From the NCBI GenBank assembly GCA_947071365.1, contig CAMTFT010000084.1, positions 1 to 7,209 of the forward strand: DNA of 7,209 nucleotides. The letters are read 5' to 3'. The notes beneath the pieces were generated by a model that was given only the letters and a program-made list of their open reading frames with translations, had not been told where the DNA came from and did no database searches. The translations under genes and the position numbers were made by a program. Position 1 is the first letter of the stretch, and each line of letters opens with the position of its first letter. The stretch is from an uncultured bacterium (lineage in GTDB: Bacteria > Bacillota > Clostridia > Lachnospirales > Lachnospiraceae). Shown one piece after another: positions 7,165 to 7,209 of the stretch.

Positions 7165-7209
7165 CTGTCTCTTATACACATCTGACGCTGCCGACGACTT
7201 AATAGGTGT
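7165..7209. other. Illumina Nextera adapter contamination (artefact)
   Basis: Positions 7165-7183 are the 19-base Tn5 mosaic end used in Nextera kits (CTGTCTCTTATACACATCT). Positions 7184-7197 (GACGCTGCCGACGA) are the reverse complement of the read-1 primer tail. Positions 7198-7205 (CTTAATAG) are an 8-base index, the reverse complement of what I recall as Nextera i5 index S518 (CTATTAAG). Positions 7206-7209 (GTGT) begin the P5 flow-cell arm. This is read-through into adapter that was not trimmed before assembly. No biological meaning should be given to these bases. Confidence 0.97.

Noticed and set aside
7165..7183. A Tn5-like transposon end at the right edge
   Set aside because: It is the synthetic Nextera mosaic end, followed directly by the read-1 tail and an index, so it is library adapter and not an insertion sequence.

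Overview
This window is a contig fragment of a low-to-mid G+C Firmicute, most likely a member of the Clostridia and plausibly Lachnospiraceae. The evidence is the gene content: a DUF896 (YnzC-type) small protein, a SpoVB/YtgP-type flippase, a YerB-like DUF3048 protein and a glutamate 5-kinase without a PUA domain. G+C is roughly half by eye. The family-level placement is inference; no rRNA or marker gene is present to fix it.

All seven genes lie on the minus strand and read from right to left: phoH (5' end missing) > ybeY > DUF3048 protein > SpoVB-like flippase > proB > DUF896 protein > a fused 5-formyltetrahydrofolate cyclo-ligase/ProA. The gaps are 43, 14, 51 and 27 bases, then 10 bases, then a 20-base overlap. 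I see no terminator or convincing promoter between them, so they look like part of one transcript whose promoter lies beyond the right edge. No stretch over 300 bases lacks a gene.

By function, the right part (about 5682-7164) is the conserved PhoH-YbeY pair linked to RNA metabolism and ribosome quality control. The middle (2881-5667) encodes two cell-envelope proteins: a secreted or lipid-anchored DUF3048 protein and a polytopic MOP-superfamily flippase. The left part (2-2853) encodes the first two steps of proline synthesis from glutamate (ProB, then ProA), with a small DUF896 gene between them. ProA is joined in frame to a folate-salvage enzyme. proC is not in the window.

The last 45 bases (7165-7209) are not biological. 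They match the Illumina Nextera read-1 adapter: the 19-base transposase mosaic end, the 14-base read-1 tail, an 8-base i5 index and the first 4 bases of the flow-cell arm. The apparent phoH start (MYKRQ) is encoded by this adapter, so genuine sequence ends at about 7164 and phoH is truncated at the contig edge.

I found no undescribed defence or mobile system. The most notable biological point is the cyclo-ligase-ProA fusion, together with a homopolymer at its junction that makes a frameshift a serious alternative.
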